Positions 45,523-58,684 of a stretch of DNA of 64,000 nucleotides are shown here, one piece after another (the first letter of the stretch is position 1; each line of letters opens with the position of its first letter). Origin of the DNA: Sceloporus undulatus (Eukaryota; Chordata; Lepidosauria; Squamata; Phrynosomatidae). The notes beneath the pieces are model-generated. The model was not told the origin of the DNA. It searched no databases and saw only the letters and a list, made by a program, of their open reading frames with translations. The position numbers were made by a program, and so were the translations under genes. The stretch is taken from positions 104,832,970-104,896,969 of the forward strand of contig NC_056527.1 of assembly GCF_019175285.1 (NCBI RefSeq), in the 5' to 3' direction.

Positions 45523-45762
45523 AGCTAGTGTGGTGCAGTGGTTTGCACCACACTGCACAGTGAAACTATGACTTTGGACCACAGTTTGAATCCCTCCTCA
45601 ACCATGAAAACCCACTGGGTGGCATTGAGTAAGTAACACTCTCTCAGTTTCAGAGGAAGGCACTGGCAAACCACCTCTGAACAAATCTTGCCAAGAAAAG
45701 CCATGGGTTGGCCTTAGGATTTCTGTAAGTTGGAAACTACTTGAACGCACATGGCAGCCAGA
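45523..45762 (+). mobile_element. Sauria-type SINE with small internal duplication
   Basis: GTGTGGTGCAGTGGTTTGCA is followed by a repeated ACCACACTGCACAGTG-like piece, then box B GTTTGAATCCCTCCTCA and the tail CTACTTGAACGCACATGGC. Confidence 0.8.
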
Positions 45763-47282
45763 CATGATTATTGTCTGTGCATGTGTATACACATATGAGA
45801 GGAAACATAATCTATGTGTTATGGATGCTCATGGTAAATCAAAGAGAACTGGGTTTGTGAACAGTTTGGCTATGAGAGTTTCACGTAGGAGTGTGAATGA
45901 ACCCTTTTGCCAAGTCTGAACACTCTGTGAACAAGTCTGTTAACATGGGAGCAAAGACAACAAAGAGTTCTAAAGCACAAACTAGCAATTTTTACAGGAA
46001 ATTTATTTTAGTATGGCCTTCCATCCCACTTCATCAAGGGCATGAGGTGTTACCCAGATATATACCGTACATATGCACAGTTCACCAGGCTGGGGTGGGA
46101 GAGATTTTAACAGTGAGATCACAGGGAAATTGCAGAAAGTACTGACAATTATGCTATTAATTCATCAAACTCTTCAATAGTTAAGTTCATGCAGTGCTGT
46201 AGTAATGGGGGAGGGAAGTTAAAATGAAAGTATTTCCTTCACTTAACTAAGAATCCTGCCCCCCCCCCAATTATATTTTTCCATTAGTCTCCAAATTTCT
46301 AAAATTGCAATAACTTAAAATTTCAGTTGAGCATTTAGAAAGACAGCTTAGGCATCCAAAGAAAGGGGGCAGGCAAAGCTACCAAGTGAATACAAACATG
46401 GCCAATAGACCTGAACAATTTTCAGTGTCTCGTTCTGCAATGCTAGAAATTTGAGGACTGAAGAAAAATTTCACTGGGGTGGGCAGAATTATTTGGAGAA
46501 GGTAATGTCCTTATTTTGCTCCTCCATAGATACACCCCTGAGCTCATGTTGCAATGGCAGCGGGGGGAGAGGGTTATAAGATGCCAAGGAATTAATAATT
46601 GTTTTTGCTGCAACAGGCAAAAAACAGAACGTGGATTCCCCCCGGGGAAATTTTGGTATAGCAGCACTGAACATTGGAATCCCTGGGGAATCAGAATGGA
46701 AAGACCCCTCTGAGTGAGAGGATTCTCCGCTCCTGCGGTAAAGTCATCCATCTTGGTGTGATGGTTTTGTCAGAAGCTCCAAGGTTCAGATGCATCAAAA
46801 CAACCCACTCTGCCAGGTCATGCTGATGGCTCATGCCATGGCCACTCCTGTCAGCTGGGCCTTCCCTTTCTAGGAAATAGTTTAGGCACTTGCCACTCAT
46901 CCTAATTCTTGTGCAGAATCACTCAGAAAGGTCCATTCTAGAGTAATGCAAAGGAGGCATCTGCCCCACTATCACAATGCCTCATGGTGGCCTGTGGGAT
47001 TGGACATGGCTTTGTTTCACACAAGAGGGCAGCTGTTTTCCATAAACATTGTTCACATGACCTTTTCTCTACTGGGCTGCAATGAGGACACAACACACTC
47101 CTTCTAGATGCCTCCAGAGAATATGATCAGAGAGATGGCAGGTTCCAATCTCTGTTCAGCCATACCATTTATGAGTTACGTGTCCTTTGCCTAATCTACT
47201 TTATAGGATTATTGAAAGGATTAAAGGTCATGGGAGCATGATATATACTACCCTGGCCTCCTTTGATGATGGCTGGTATAAA

Positions 47283-47551
47283 GGTATAATAACCACAGTC
47301 AAGAAATTAGAAGAAGATTAGGTTTGGGAAGGGCAGCTGTGAAACAAATGGACAGGATCCTAAAGAGCAAAGATATCATCCAAGCTATCATATTTCTCAT
47401 CACCATGTATGGATGTGAGAGCTGGACAGTGAAGAAAGTTGACAGAAAGAAAATAAACTCTTTTGAGATTTGATGCTGAGGAGACTATGGACAGTCAAAA
47501 AGAAAAACAAATTGGTTCTTGAATAGATCAAGCCTGAACTATCTCTGGAAG
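47283..47551 (+). mobile_element. Bov-B LINE 3' region, left part
   Basis: Plus-strand reading gives the Bov-B signatures MYGCESWTVKK and KINSFE. The copy is old and frame-broken. It is interrupted at 47552 by a hAT-type element and resumes at 48230. Confidence 0.8.
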
Positions 47552-48229
47552 CAGTGGCATCATGCTTAGATTGCATTAGGTTATGCCCCAAGGGGATGTA
47601 CACCTGGTGGGGCTTGTGCAGCTGATGGGAAGGAAGGGCAATATGTCCTTTTGCTTGCTCAGCAGCCATGTGAGACCTGAAATGGCTTTCCATGCCAGAC
47701 CCCAAACAAAAAGCACTGCCCCCAGCACCATCTGCTGCTGGGGAGGCCACAGCACTGTCCCCCCCCCCCCCCCAGCAGCATCTGCTGCTGGGGGACAGTG
47801 CTTTTTGTTTGGGGCCCAGCACAGCTGCTCCTCCAAGCAGCTGCACTGGATCCTAAATGGCCCTCCCAAGGCTGCAGCACTGCCCCACAAGCACTGGCAC
47901 TGCTTTTTTTTGGGAGGGGGGGGGTTAGTACCTTTTGTTTGAGATCTAGGGCAACTACTCCCCAATATCAGATTCCAAACAGCTGTTGGGAGTCTGAAGC
48001 ATTGGGTGGTGCCTTTTGTTTGGGGTCTGGAGTGGCCAGACCCTGAATGGTTGCCTAGAGGCTGCAGCAACTCCCAACCTCAGTCTTGCTGGGCAGTGGA
48101 AGATTGGTCAGAGTGCAGGTAGCCAAAGCAATGCATCAGGAGGGAGGGCAGCAGGACAATCCACCCACCCCCCACTGCCTCCTTGCTGTCTCCCTACATT
48201 GGGTGACATAAACCACAGGGATGCCACTG
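47552..48229 (+). mobile_element. Non-autonomous hAT-like element inside Bov-B
   Basis: The ends are inverted copies: CAGTGGCATC on the left and GATGCCACTG on the right. The flanking 8-mers TCTGGAAG and CCTGGAAA agree at six of eight positions, fitting a decayed hAT 8-bp duplication. The interior is GC-rich, with repeated CAGCAGCATCTGCTGCTGGG palindromes, C-runs (47759-47773) and no convincing protein. The Bov-B sequence is continuous once this block is skipped. Confidence 0.75.
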
Positions 48230-48492
48230 CCTGGAAACCAGATGACTAAATCAAGGCTGTTGTATTTTGGCCACATCAGGAGAAAGCATGATTCCTTAGA
48301 AAAAATAATAATGCTGGGTAAGACAGAAAGAAACAGAAAGAGAAGGAGACCACATGCCAGAAGGGTAGACTCAGTCCAAGAGGCCTGGACCTGAGCCTAC
48401 AATACTTGGCCACAGCAGTGGAGGAGAGGGAGTCTTGGAGATGCCTCATATTCAGGATCACCATGAGTCTAGACTGACTCGAGGACAGTTAA
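48230..48492 (+). mobile_element. Bov-B LINE 3' region, right part
   Basis: The reading SRLLYFGHIRRKHDSLEK, then KRRRPHARRVDSVQEAW, is the Bov-B C-terminal tail. It ends with the GACTCGAGGACAGTTAAAAACAA 3' tail type (about 48470-48492), the same tail the SINEs in this window carry. Confidence 0.8.
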
Positions 48493-48567
48493 AAACAAGT
48501 TTACTTCCCATTTGGAGTGCCCAGGACGTGGAACACAACTTGTGTGAGAAAACTCCTCTGTATTCTG

Positions 48568-48712
48568 CTGTGAAAACACACTGGGTGACCACACTCTTTC
48601 AGCTTTAGGTAGTGACAAACCTCTTCTGAAGATATCTTGCCGAGAAAACCTTATAATGGTTGCTGTTGACTTGATGGCGCACACCATCAATTTGTTGTTA
48701 CATACAACAATG
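48568..48712 (+). mobile_element. Sauria-type SINE 3' fragment
   Basis: AAAACACACTGGGTGACCAC, then GACTTGATGGCGCACACCAT, truncated at the 5' end. It lies just past the likely DNAAF3 3' end. Confidence 0.6.
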
Positions 48713-48744
48713 CACCAGCTAGGATTCAGGTAGCCCATGGTAGC

Positions 48745-48750
48745 TTTATT
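48745..48750 (-). terminator. Candidate poly(A) signal of DNAAF3
   Basis: AATAAA on the minus strand lies about 170 nt after the DNAAF3 stop. An ATTAAA lies closer, at 48878-48883. A SINE fragment begins just beyond, so the transcript probably ends near 48,720. Confidence 0.4.
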
Positions 48751-48920
48751 ATTCACCATTTCTGGTCTTGTTGATAAACCCTTAAGCACCTTTGCATTTG
48801 AAAACATATGAAAACCACTAAGCAACCAATGCACGGAGGGAAAACTAAAAGAACTAGTGTTTTACAGAAATAGCATTTTTAATTAAACCAATATTGTTAA
48901 AAAGAATACAAAGGATGAAT

Positions 48921-51900
48921 TCAAGGTGCAGGTGCTGTCATCTCAGGTGGAGGCATCTCACTATGGATCTCTCCAACCTCCTGATCCCCAAGCTGGAACA
49001 AGGAAAATACTTTTTTGTCTGTTGTTTGGACTGGCACAAATCCTGCCCCCTTTGCCAGGTTGGTTACTCGGGAAGAGAATTCCGATAGCTGTTCCTTGCG
49101 AAGGTCGGGCAGGAAGCTGTGAGTAGAAGGGAGAAAGAGGAGTATTATGAATGAAGAACTCAGGAGTTCTGAATTCCCTTCAGTGTCCCAGTTAAGTTGG
49201 CTTTCCACAATCCCAAAGGAATCCTGACTCTTTGCACCTTATCTGCTTCCTGAAGGAAAAACCAGTGTAACTCAATGGCCATTAATTCTTATTTGTTTTA
49301 GGGCATTCTATTCACGTCATCAGCTGGCCTCATTCAGCAAAAACGTCCAGGACATATTATACTTGGGCATATGTAACTGAGTGGAAAATGAACATGTGCT
49401 GCCATCAGTTGTGAAGGAAGCAGAGGATGTCTCCGTTTTAAAAGGTGAGAAGTGGAGCAGGTGCTTCTTGCTCAGGTGTGACTTCCACATTTGTTTCTTT
49501 GTTAGAATTATTTATATACTACCTTTCTGAATTTATAAGGCTATTTCCAAAAATACTGAAAAGAAACAGGAAAAGATAACAAAAATACATGTTATAATGA
49601 AACATAATCAGTATGAAACAAAAAAAAATAGTGGTAAAATAGCAGATTGAAACTAAAAGTAACAGCAAAAGCAGCTCCATTACTGCTCATGTACATCCCA
49701 GGTGAACAGAACTATCTGAACTTGCAACTTGGAACTCAACAAGGGAGGCAACAGGCAAATCTCCTTGGGGGATGGAATTTCACAGCTGATGTCCCACTGC
49801 CTGGCTCTGGAAGGTTTCAGCTGGGATCACTATATCCAAAAGACAGGGGTGTTCGGGGTGGATGAGCTCAAAGAATGCCCCCTCACACATCACCAGGGCT
49901 TGATTTCTTTGACACTGTAAGCAGAAATCCAAGTTTGGGACATTCAGGACCCTGGAGAGCTGCCCAGTGCTCCCAGCAGGTACTACACTTATCTTGAACT
50001 ACTCCCTTTAAGCTTAAAAAAACATGGAGCTATCCCTGTTAAACATAGAGTACAGGGATTTCCTCTGTTCTGAACCAAAGCACAACCATACTGCTGTCTC
50101 CCAGCCAAATTAATTTGTTTAGTAAGCTTCAACCTATTTAGTATTGCGGACACTAAGGGAAGTTAATCACAGTTGCCAGCAGCTGGATATCTTATTGTAA
50201 CTGAGAACATTTTGTAAGAGCTAACTGTACTGGCTAATGTGACACTGGAGAATGATCATGGACAATGCTAACTGTGAGAGTTTTATTTGTGATACAATGT
50301 AATGTCTCAGGGAATGAATATTAATTCTTGCACATGGGTTTTAATTCTTGTGAGATCATCTGTATCCAAAGTTATAAAACTGCTGTTTCTTATCAAAAGG
50401 GTTCTCCTTTATCTTTCAGAAGAGGGTAATGTCGGGCCTTGTTCTTGGTAAGGGTGAGGCCCTTTGGCTGAAGACTGGGAGCTTTGAATCTTTCCCTACT
50501 GATTCAGGGTTATCCTGTAGCCCAAACAAGGGGGTGATATGGCAGGATCTATACCTGCAGATTCGACTCCTTACAACATCACAAGGAGTCATCCCTGGAT
50601 CTCAGGTTTTGGCACTGGAATTTCAGGGCCTAGGACATTCCTGCCATGACACAGGTGAGAGGCAGAAGGGTCATCCAAGAATTATAAATTCTGTCCACTG
50701 AAGTGTATATGTTTGCAAAACTGAACTCAAAAGTCCCAAAATGGAATCATAGGTAACCTGTATTACAATAGGACAGGATATAGCAGATAATTTTAAGTCA
50801 AATGTATAACTAATCAATGTGGAATCTGCATTGAAATCACAGAGGTGAGAATTGCCAAAAGCAAAATAAAACCAGCTATCTTACAATGGATGGGTAAATG
50901 AACAACATTTAAACTAGGGTTTTGCACTTCCCAGACTTTTAATTTGATAGTATAACCCAAGTTGGCAAGACTGTATGTTTAAAAACTGTGCATTTTCTTT
51001 TTCACAGTACAGTGGGCCCTTGGTATCTGCTGGGGTTTGGTTCTACGACCCCCCATGGGTACCAAAATCCGTGGATGTTCAAATCTCATTAAATACAATG
51101 GCATAGTGAAATTGTGTCCCTTATATAAAATGGTAAAAAGAAAGGTTTGCATTTGGAAGTTATATTATTTTGGAATATTTTCAGGCCATGGACGGTGGGA
51201 TCTGTGGATAAAAAAAATCCATGGATAAGGAGGGCTGACTGTACAAATATTCAGAAGCAATGTATTGCAAATTCTAGATTTACTATTAAAATACATGCTT
51301 GTTTTTGATTTTATATTGTGCATTACTAGTACACACAAACATAATGACTCAAAAACTCTTTTCATGTATCAATGCAAAGGAAGCGAATGGGGACAAAATC
51401 ATTTTAGTTAGTTGTACCTAATGATGGCACCAGCTCCATTTACTATTGGTGTCCTAGCATTCCCAAAGAGCACCAGCCACCAGTGGCTCACTGCTATCTA
51501 TCCTGATTGACTGCAGCTCTTTAGTATGTGGGATAGTCAAAGGTCTTTCCTAGCCTGCATTCATTTTAATGTAGAGATACTGGGAATTACTTGGATATTA
51601 AGCAAAAGACAGGATCTAACATTTTTTGATAAGTACTATTTAAAAATTTGGATAGATGTTGCTGTTCCAGACATACAGTAAAACTCTGAGAAATGTAAGG
51701 ATAAACATAATCTGATGCGAAGAGCAATCAAGTAATTAAGACATTCAAATTCTTCAAGGGAGGCTAGGCCACTAAACATGAACCTCACAGCATGGATTTG
51801 AATCTGGGGTTTCAGATCCAATCCAAGGATTTTATCTACTGAAGAAAAGTGGGCTATTTTCTCTTATTGAGTGTGTAGGAGGAAGGTTGTAGGGCCTTGC

Positions 51901-54900
51901 TGTCAAGAAGTGTAAAAATTAACACTTACTTTGCCAGTTCCACAATGAGAGTTGCTTTCGTGGCTGATATCAGATTCAAATTTGGCTGTAAGAAGTGGAC
52001 CATACTGCAAAAGACAAGCAGAGGAGGAGGTAAGTATCGAGTACCTACCCATGTTACTTCCCTGTCTAGTGATGTGCAAAAATCCCTTGATTTGGACATT
52101 AATAAATTACTATGAATTTTCTCAGCATTTGCTTTGACGCCGGCAGCAGGGGAGGAGGGGAGAGACAATTTCCCCACAAAAGTTCTCTCTTGCCTCAGAA
52201 TACTGGTGTATGTCTGCCAATGGTGAAATTTCCCCTGGCGGATTGCAGTTCCCAGCATCAAACATGGTTGAGTTGTTTGAAAATCAGGTGCACCATTCCC
52301 TCTAGTAGCTGGTTATCTGATTATATTCTTCCTTTCTTTCTGTCTTTTGTCCTCCTTATTCTTATCCTTTTTTTTTTTGTATACTGTTTATTACACTGGA
52401 AGCCATTATTTTAAATTACGGTACACACTGTGCATTGGCAGAAAAGTGCTATATAAAATTTGGTAAACAAGCAAATGTACTTATCTGGGAAAGAAGGCAG
52501 AATTTTGAATATGAATAGATGTTTGTGTTGGAAACCAGGCAAAACATTGGAAAGAAACATTTGAGAGAGATCCCTGCAACAGAGAGGAAATTTACCAAAC
52601 ACAAAGCTGCCTGGTTGGGTGGCCTAGTCACTTCAGCTCACAAACTCCAGTGAGTTCAATTGAGAAACAAGGGCTAATATTAAAATAATTTCTGTGTGAA
52701 ATTCTTTTGTAAAAATTGAAACAAAGAAGCAGGCTGGGAGCCAGGCTGCCTGGCCTGCAAAACGCTAACCACACAGGCATAGAGAGAGCCTCATAATTCT
52801 CTCTTTACATGTGGAACTGAAGAAGAAAAGCAAGCGGACTCTATTTGTTATACAATCTAACACTACTGAGTTGGACAAGCCTGTATTCCAAATAAGGTGA
52901 TTACAAACGTTACTGCTTCACTGGGCTAGACAGACTGGACTTCTTTCTTCTTCAAGCTTCCAGAAGCTCTGGCTCCCAACACAAATGACTATTCTCTCCT
53001 TTCTCTACAATATGTCCTGCAATATTTGCTTCCATAGCACTATGTTCCAAGAGTGCCAGGCTCTCAACCTTTCCCTACCTGCAAGAGAAGAAGATGAGGT
53101 GGAAGAGTCCTCTGTATTTGTCTTTGTGATGGAGCTCAGAGAGGCAGTTGAGAGGCAGGAAGTAGATTTTAACATCTTCTGTGGCAGGAGGCCCTGTGTT
53201 ATTGGAAACACACAGAATAGTGAAGGTAGCAAGGGGTGGGCGGGCATCAGACTGGGCAACATCAGACTGTGCAAATGAAAATACGGGCTCATTTGAAGCT
53301 ATTTTATATTGAGATAGACCACTGGTCCATCCGGCTGACTAGAAGTTGCTTTCCAACAACTGAAGCAGAAAGACATTTCCTAGCTTTGAGATCTCAAATC
53401 CTTTCAGCTAGAGATGACAGGTGCTTCATGTGCTTAGCCTCTCAAAGACAGGTGCTCCATCACAAAATGAGGGAAGCTGAAAAGGTGAACAAGTCTAAAA
53501 CACTTCATGATGGCTCAGTTCTTATTCGACTGGAATCAGATGTTGTCTTCCAACTCCAGCAGCCACTCAAACTGTACCACTGGAGGACAAAAGGGGAAGA
53601 GGCATGCTGCTGGGACATATGGGGAAAAATATCTCTAGCCAGTTGTTTGTTTACTTATTGTCCTTGATTCCATTTATCTGATGTACTTTCACTTAGAGGT
53701 TTTAAAGGGCTGGGAGTCATTCAAACATCTGTAACCAGTGCTGAAATCTTGGACTAGAGAAGAATCTAAACCCATTTTGATACTCAATGGCACTGTGTTT
53801 TGAAGCGTGTTCACAACTCCAGTGATCTCTCTGCTCTGGTGCCACAACCAACTACAATTCTCAGAATTCCATAGCATTGAGCCAGGGCAGTTAAAGTGGT
53901 GTCAAACCAGATTATTTCTGCAGTGCGGATACAGCCCTTGTCTCCTTAATGTTTTCTAAGCCCATTCAAACCAAGAAGTAAACACTCATCAATCTGTTGG
54001 CTAAGTCTTCACGCCAAGATATCCTGAGGAAGCTCTTTATGCAGAGAGCACTGCCCCATTACTTACCATTGGAAGCATTCAGCCTGTTACAGTCACCACT
54101 CCCTTCCTCATTAGAAGCTGCTGATGGGTCATAGTGAATGTTATAACGGAGTTCATACAACATGGCAGTGATATTGTGCAATGATATCTCCTGGGAACTC
54201 TGTGAAGAGAGAAAAGACTGACTTGGAAAATGTGTCCCCGCTGCTTACCTACCCTGAATCTAGGAGAACACTGCTTTCACTCCATTTTTTATCCCTTGTC
54301 ATTATATAGCTTACCTTACTGGGGATACCATTGGTCATTTTCAACAGACTTGGATCTTCTGACTCAATTCCAAAGGTGATGTAGGGGCCACTGGCGATGT
54401 CTCCCCAGTATCCTCGGGCTGGCATTGGCTCCCCTTTCTGGGAGATAAAAAGATATAAATTGGGTAATTTGCCTTCTACACCCCACCTCAAGATCAGTGC
54501 CTATTAGTTAAAGAGCCCAGCTGGGAAAAAAGCAATTATAAAGACAGCCTAGGATTTACAGAGAAAATTTGGCAGGCAGGGAAACTGGCAGGCAAACTAA
54601 ACCCTCTCTTCCTATTTACCAGGTCTCCACTATAAGTTTTCCCCACCGTACATTAGTATTTCAAGGCAAGAGTGTTTCTCTTGGAATATTCTGTCCTGCT
54701 CTCAGTAGGATGAGGACTGGTAATGGCAAGTTAAGCTTGAGGACTGCCCATATCCCAAAGAACAAAGAAAAAAAGGATGCCTGAAGTAGGCCACTGTCCA
54801 TGGAAGCCTGTGGCATGTAATAAGTATGTCCACTTTTAAGGTGCCACAGAACTCAGCTATTTTTGCTGCAAATGTTAAGGATGATCTCTCATGCTAAATG

Positions 54901-57900
54901 TCAGTTAGCACTGGCAAAATGAGTGGTAAAGAGGAAAAATAAAATCCAAGATTAGGAACAAATATGGCAGTCTTGGAAGGAAGGAGAACTTTGAAAACAG
55001 GTCTACTGCTCAGTTGGCCCCAGAATCACATGTACAACTAGAGTTAGTCTCTAGATATGTACCCAGAGTAGGAGAATAAAACAACCACATCACAACAGAT
55101 TTTCATGAATTGAAAGCTATAAATTAAGACTCCCTTCTCATGTTATTTCAGAAACAAGCCAGAGATTTTAGTGTGTCCTCCATGCTCTTGCAGTAACAGG
55201 AAAAAGAAGGTTGGAATACTCAGGAATCCTGTACTAGGAATAACTGAGTTCACATTTCTGCTCAATCTTGAAACTCATCCACAGAATCATAGAATTGGAA
55301 GGGATGCTAAGGGTTGTAGTTGAACCATTTGCTAGTGCATGAACCCACCACTAAAAACACCCTTGAGTTTGTGATCCAAGTTCTGGGGCAAATCATGCTC
55401 CATCAGCCTAACCCATGTTACTGCAGTGAAGATAAAGGTGTGAGAGACAGTAGGTGTACTTGAGCACTTTGTAAGATATAAAACAGGAGTGGGCAACTGT
55501 TGGGGGTGAGGGTGCTGCACTGGGGAACTTGGAAGAGCATCACCCTCTGCCCTCCAATCTCAATAATTTTTTCTCAGCAAAACTGTTTTGCCCCCACATG
55601 CCTCCCAAGAGATGCAAGGAAGGCAATTTTACCATGTCTAGGATTTAAACATCAGGAGTATTGTGGCAAAAAACCTGTGGGGTGTTGAAGCCCCTCAAAC
55701 ATGCCTTTAGGGGCTGCATGTGACCTACAGCCTGCAATGTCCCCACCCTGGTATAAAACATGTAATGAACAAATAAATAAATACATGTAAAGGGAACTGA
55801 CAGAAGGGATCTTCTCGTGAGTATAGACTACCCTCTTTATATCCTGTTCTTCCCCCTCAATAGGAAGAGGGAATCCAACCTCATAGTCTGTCTTGGGACT
55901 AGGACAGTCATGCTGCAGATTGTCAAGAAAACATGGCAGCTCACATGTCTAAGAAGACGACCAGATGCCAATGTCTTGTTGGGGACATCATAAGCTGCTT
56001 CCCGCATTTCAAAGGCTATGCCTGTGCTGCGCCAGTGGAAAAACTCATGGGTGTTTATTACATTGGCCTAGGAGGAGAAAAAAAATCGCAACAGAAAGGT
56101 AGTAAATTCTTGTCATAATCTTTGCCCAACAGCCCCAAACAGAACCAGAAGGCATTGCTTGACTATTGTTACGCACCCCATGTTCATGAAGCTTCATGGT
56201 GAGATCCCAGTCACACACCCCACGGCGAGCATCGTAGCGGTTGCCTAGGTACTGCCGGACACGCAGATCCCAGAGCTGCTGAATTTGGAAAGCCTGTGGA
56301 TTGGGATTCCTCCAGAACTGGAAGATGGCTTCCAACTGATCTCTCTCCCTGAACTACCCAAGAAAGAGGATATGTCAGTTGCTGGAACCAGGGTTCCCAA
56401 GAGTTATCTCAGTCAGGAGGAGAGTCTTGTGCAATTGTAAGCAAAGTGTGGTGCCTGGGCAACATGGGGCCTTCAGGGATCTCAGCGATCACAACATACC
56501 CCAAATGCATTCTGGGGGCATTTTGCCATGTTTTTGGTCCAAAGGAGAGGCCTTTTGTAAAAAGAAGTCAACAGGGAGTGATTTCTAGTCATTTCCTGCT
56601 GTTAAAAAAGGCACCTCCTGTGCTGAAAATAGCCTTTGAGGCCTAAAAATGGTGAAAATGCTCTCCCATCCTCTACAGGGTGTTGGGGGATGGATGGACT
56701 GTTTTTAGAGGGCTCCTGGGGATTAATGCTGCCTCCTAGCTTCCCCCAGTTGCCCACTGCTGCTCTGAATGGGTAGAATGTAGGGATGTGACGTAGGATG
56801 AAACCTGAATTCTCTGGACATAAGTCATTACAGGGGGTGGAGTTCTGAGTCCAGAAAGGCAATGATAGTACACTCTGTATGGCTTCATCACTCCTGTAAA
56901 TTCATTGTTGGATTATTTTACATTTTACCTTGAGGGCAGAGAAGTCTACAATGGGCAGATCTGTCTGCTGGAAATCAGAGTCTGTGATGTATCGGATGAA
57001 GAGGCTTGCCTTCTCCTGCAAATAGGAAGCAGTTTGGCTCCGGAGCAGAGTGTTCCCCATCAGCTCTAAAAATGCCTCACTCTTCTCTTGGGTGGGATTA
57101 AAAAGAACAAACATATCTTTTGTTATTATTCAGCAGACCTTCACTTTCCTTGAAACCTCATGCCAGAGAAAGATATAAGATTGGAAAGAAACTGAGGGAA
57201 GTGATGTTGTTTTCCTTTCACCTTGCAGCCCCATCTTCTCTGAAGGCTCCAGAGCCAGACTCAAAAACAGCAGCTGCCGACCCACAGTTTCCAGATTGTT
57301 CTCCAGCACATAGAACTGAGGAAAGAAAAGAAGCTATTAGTGTAGTATGTTTTGATCAAACAGCTTATCTCCTAGCTTCAGAAACTGAGTGGGACCCCTG
57401 GTGCATCTTGCCCAATACAGCACTGCCTCTGACTAGCAGCATTTCTAGCCAAGGTGTCTCTCTGTGCCATGAATTGATGCTATGAATTGGGAGATACGAG
57501 ACTCTGCTTGGGACCCCCTGCGTATAAAATGTATGTTCTACTTCTGGGCTCCTTTGGGGCTAGGAAAAGCTTAAGCAAACAAACCATCCTTCCCAAAAAG
57601 GGAGAGGTCACTCGTGGGGAACTCTACAAAAGACAAGGAGAAGCCCTGTCTTTGAACTGCTTTTTATCACTTCCTCCATTTTCTTTCTGATCAGGTTTTT
57701 GCCTACTGTACCAAATATGAGTTAGGAAAGTCTTCTCATTCAAAATCCAAAAGTAACAGCAGAGTGAGCCTTTATTAAGGCATAAAAGGGCCATAAAGAA
57801 GTTGCCCAGCTTTCAGGTTCATCAAAACTCTTCCACAATCAGGATGAATGTGAACTAAGAATGCCCCCACCCACCCATGCACACAAAGAAACAAGATGAT

Positions 57901-58299
57901 CTATCTTCACTCCAATTTATGTAAATTGTCCATCCTTTTCTTTAGCTGGGCTAATAGGGCCAATTTACATAGATAGAATAACCTGGGAGAAGAGGAAGAT
58001 TCTCTTCTAAAACTAATAATGCACAGTAGTATGATTCCCATTGAGAATTTGACAGGCAGACGAGAAGGAATGCTGAAACTGTGTGGCACAATTATCTGCT
58101 TGTCAGGGAAGGGACAGCCACCAAGCACAGAATTTTCAAAGACATTACAAGGGTCTGACTAGCGTGCCTCTCATGAGAGAAAATGGACTTAAAGGCCAAT
58201 AGAAACCATCAATCTTATTTGATTCTTATCCCTGCTCTTCCCAAGCCTAATTTAATTACTACATTGGAAGTAAAGCAGATGTGGTGCTACCACTGCATG

Positions 58300-58331
<32 letters not shown>

Positions 58332-58648
58332 TTAGCAGACTGCTAGGTATAGTCTGGAATGGCTGGTTGTATTTTTGCACTTGGAGCCAGTGGTTAGAAG
58401 ATGGTTTGCTGAGAAGTGGAGAATCTCTCTGGGTTTTTGAATGAATGAGATATTCATCTAGGCTTTTGTATGTGTGTATGTACGTGTGTGTGAGTGAGAG
58501 CAAAAGAGGGGGGAGAAACTGGCAACTATGAGAGAAAACTATGAGTAGGCAGAGAGTAAAGGAGTGATCACAACCCATACTGAATGCATGTAATAAAAAG
58601 GAACTACCCCTTTCCTGAAAAAAATCCTGGTTCTTTGATGCCCCAACC

Positions 58649-58684
<36 letters not shown>

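Larger units (their letters stand above)
41086..47282. other. Intergenic DNA between TNNI3 and DNAAF3
   Basis: Apart from the repeats listed separately I see no exon or RNA gene. 41700-42060 repeats GCAAAATTCTC- and TTTTCTGTGC-like words, suggesting an eroded local repeat. 45760-47280 holds only short frames without recognisable domains. Confidence 0.45.

Noticed and set aside
47576-48070. A 164-codon minus-strand frame, plus several overlapping frames
   Set aside because: It lies wholly in the GC-rich hAT-like insertion and is composed of CAG/CTG repeat words; several frames are open at once, as expected from low-complexity DNA.
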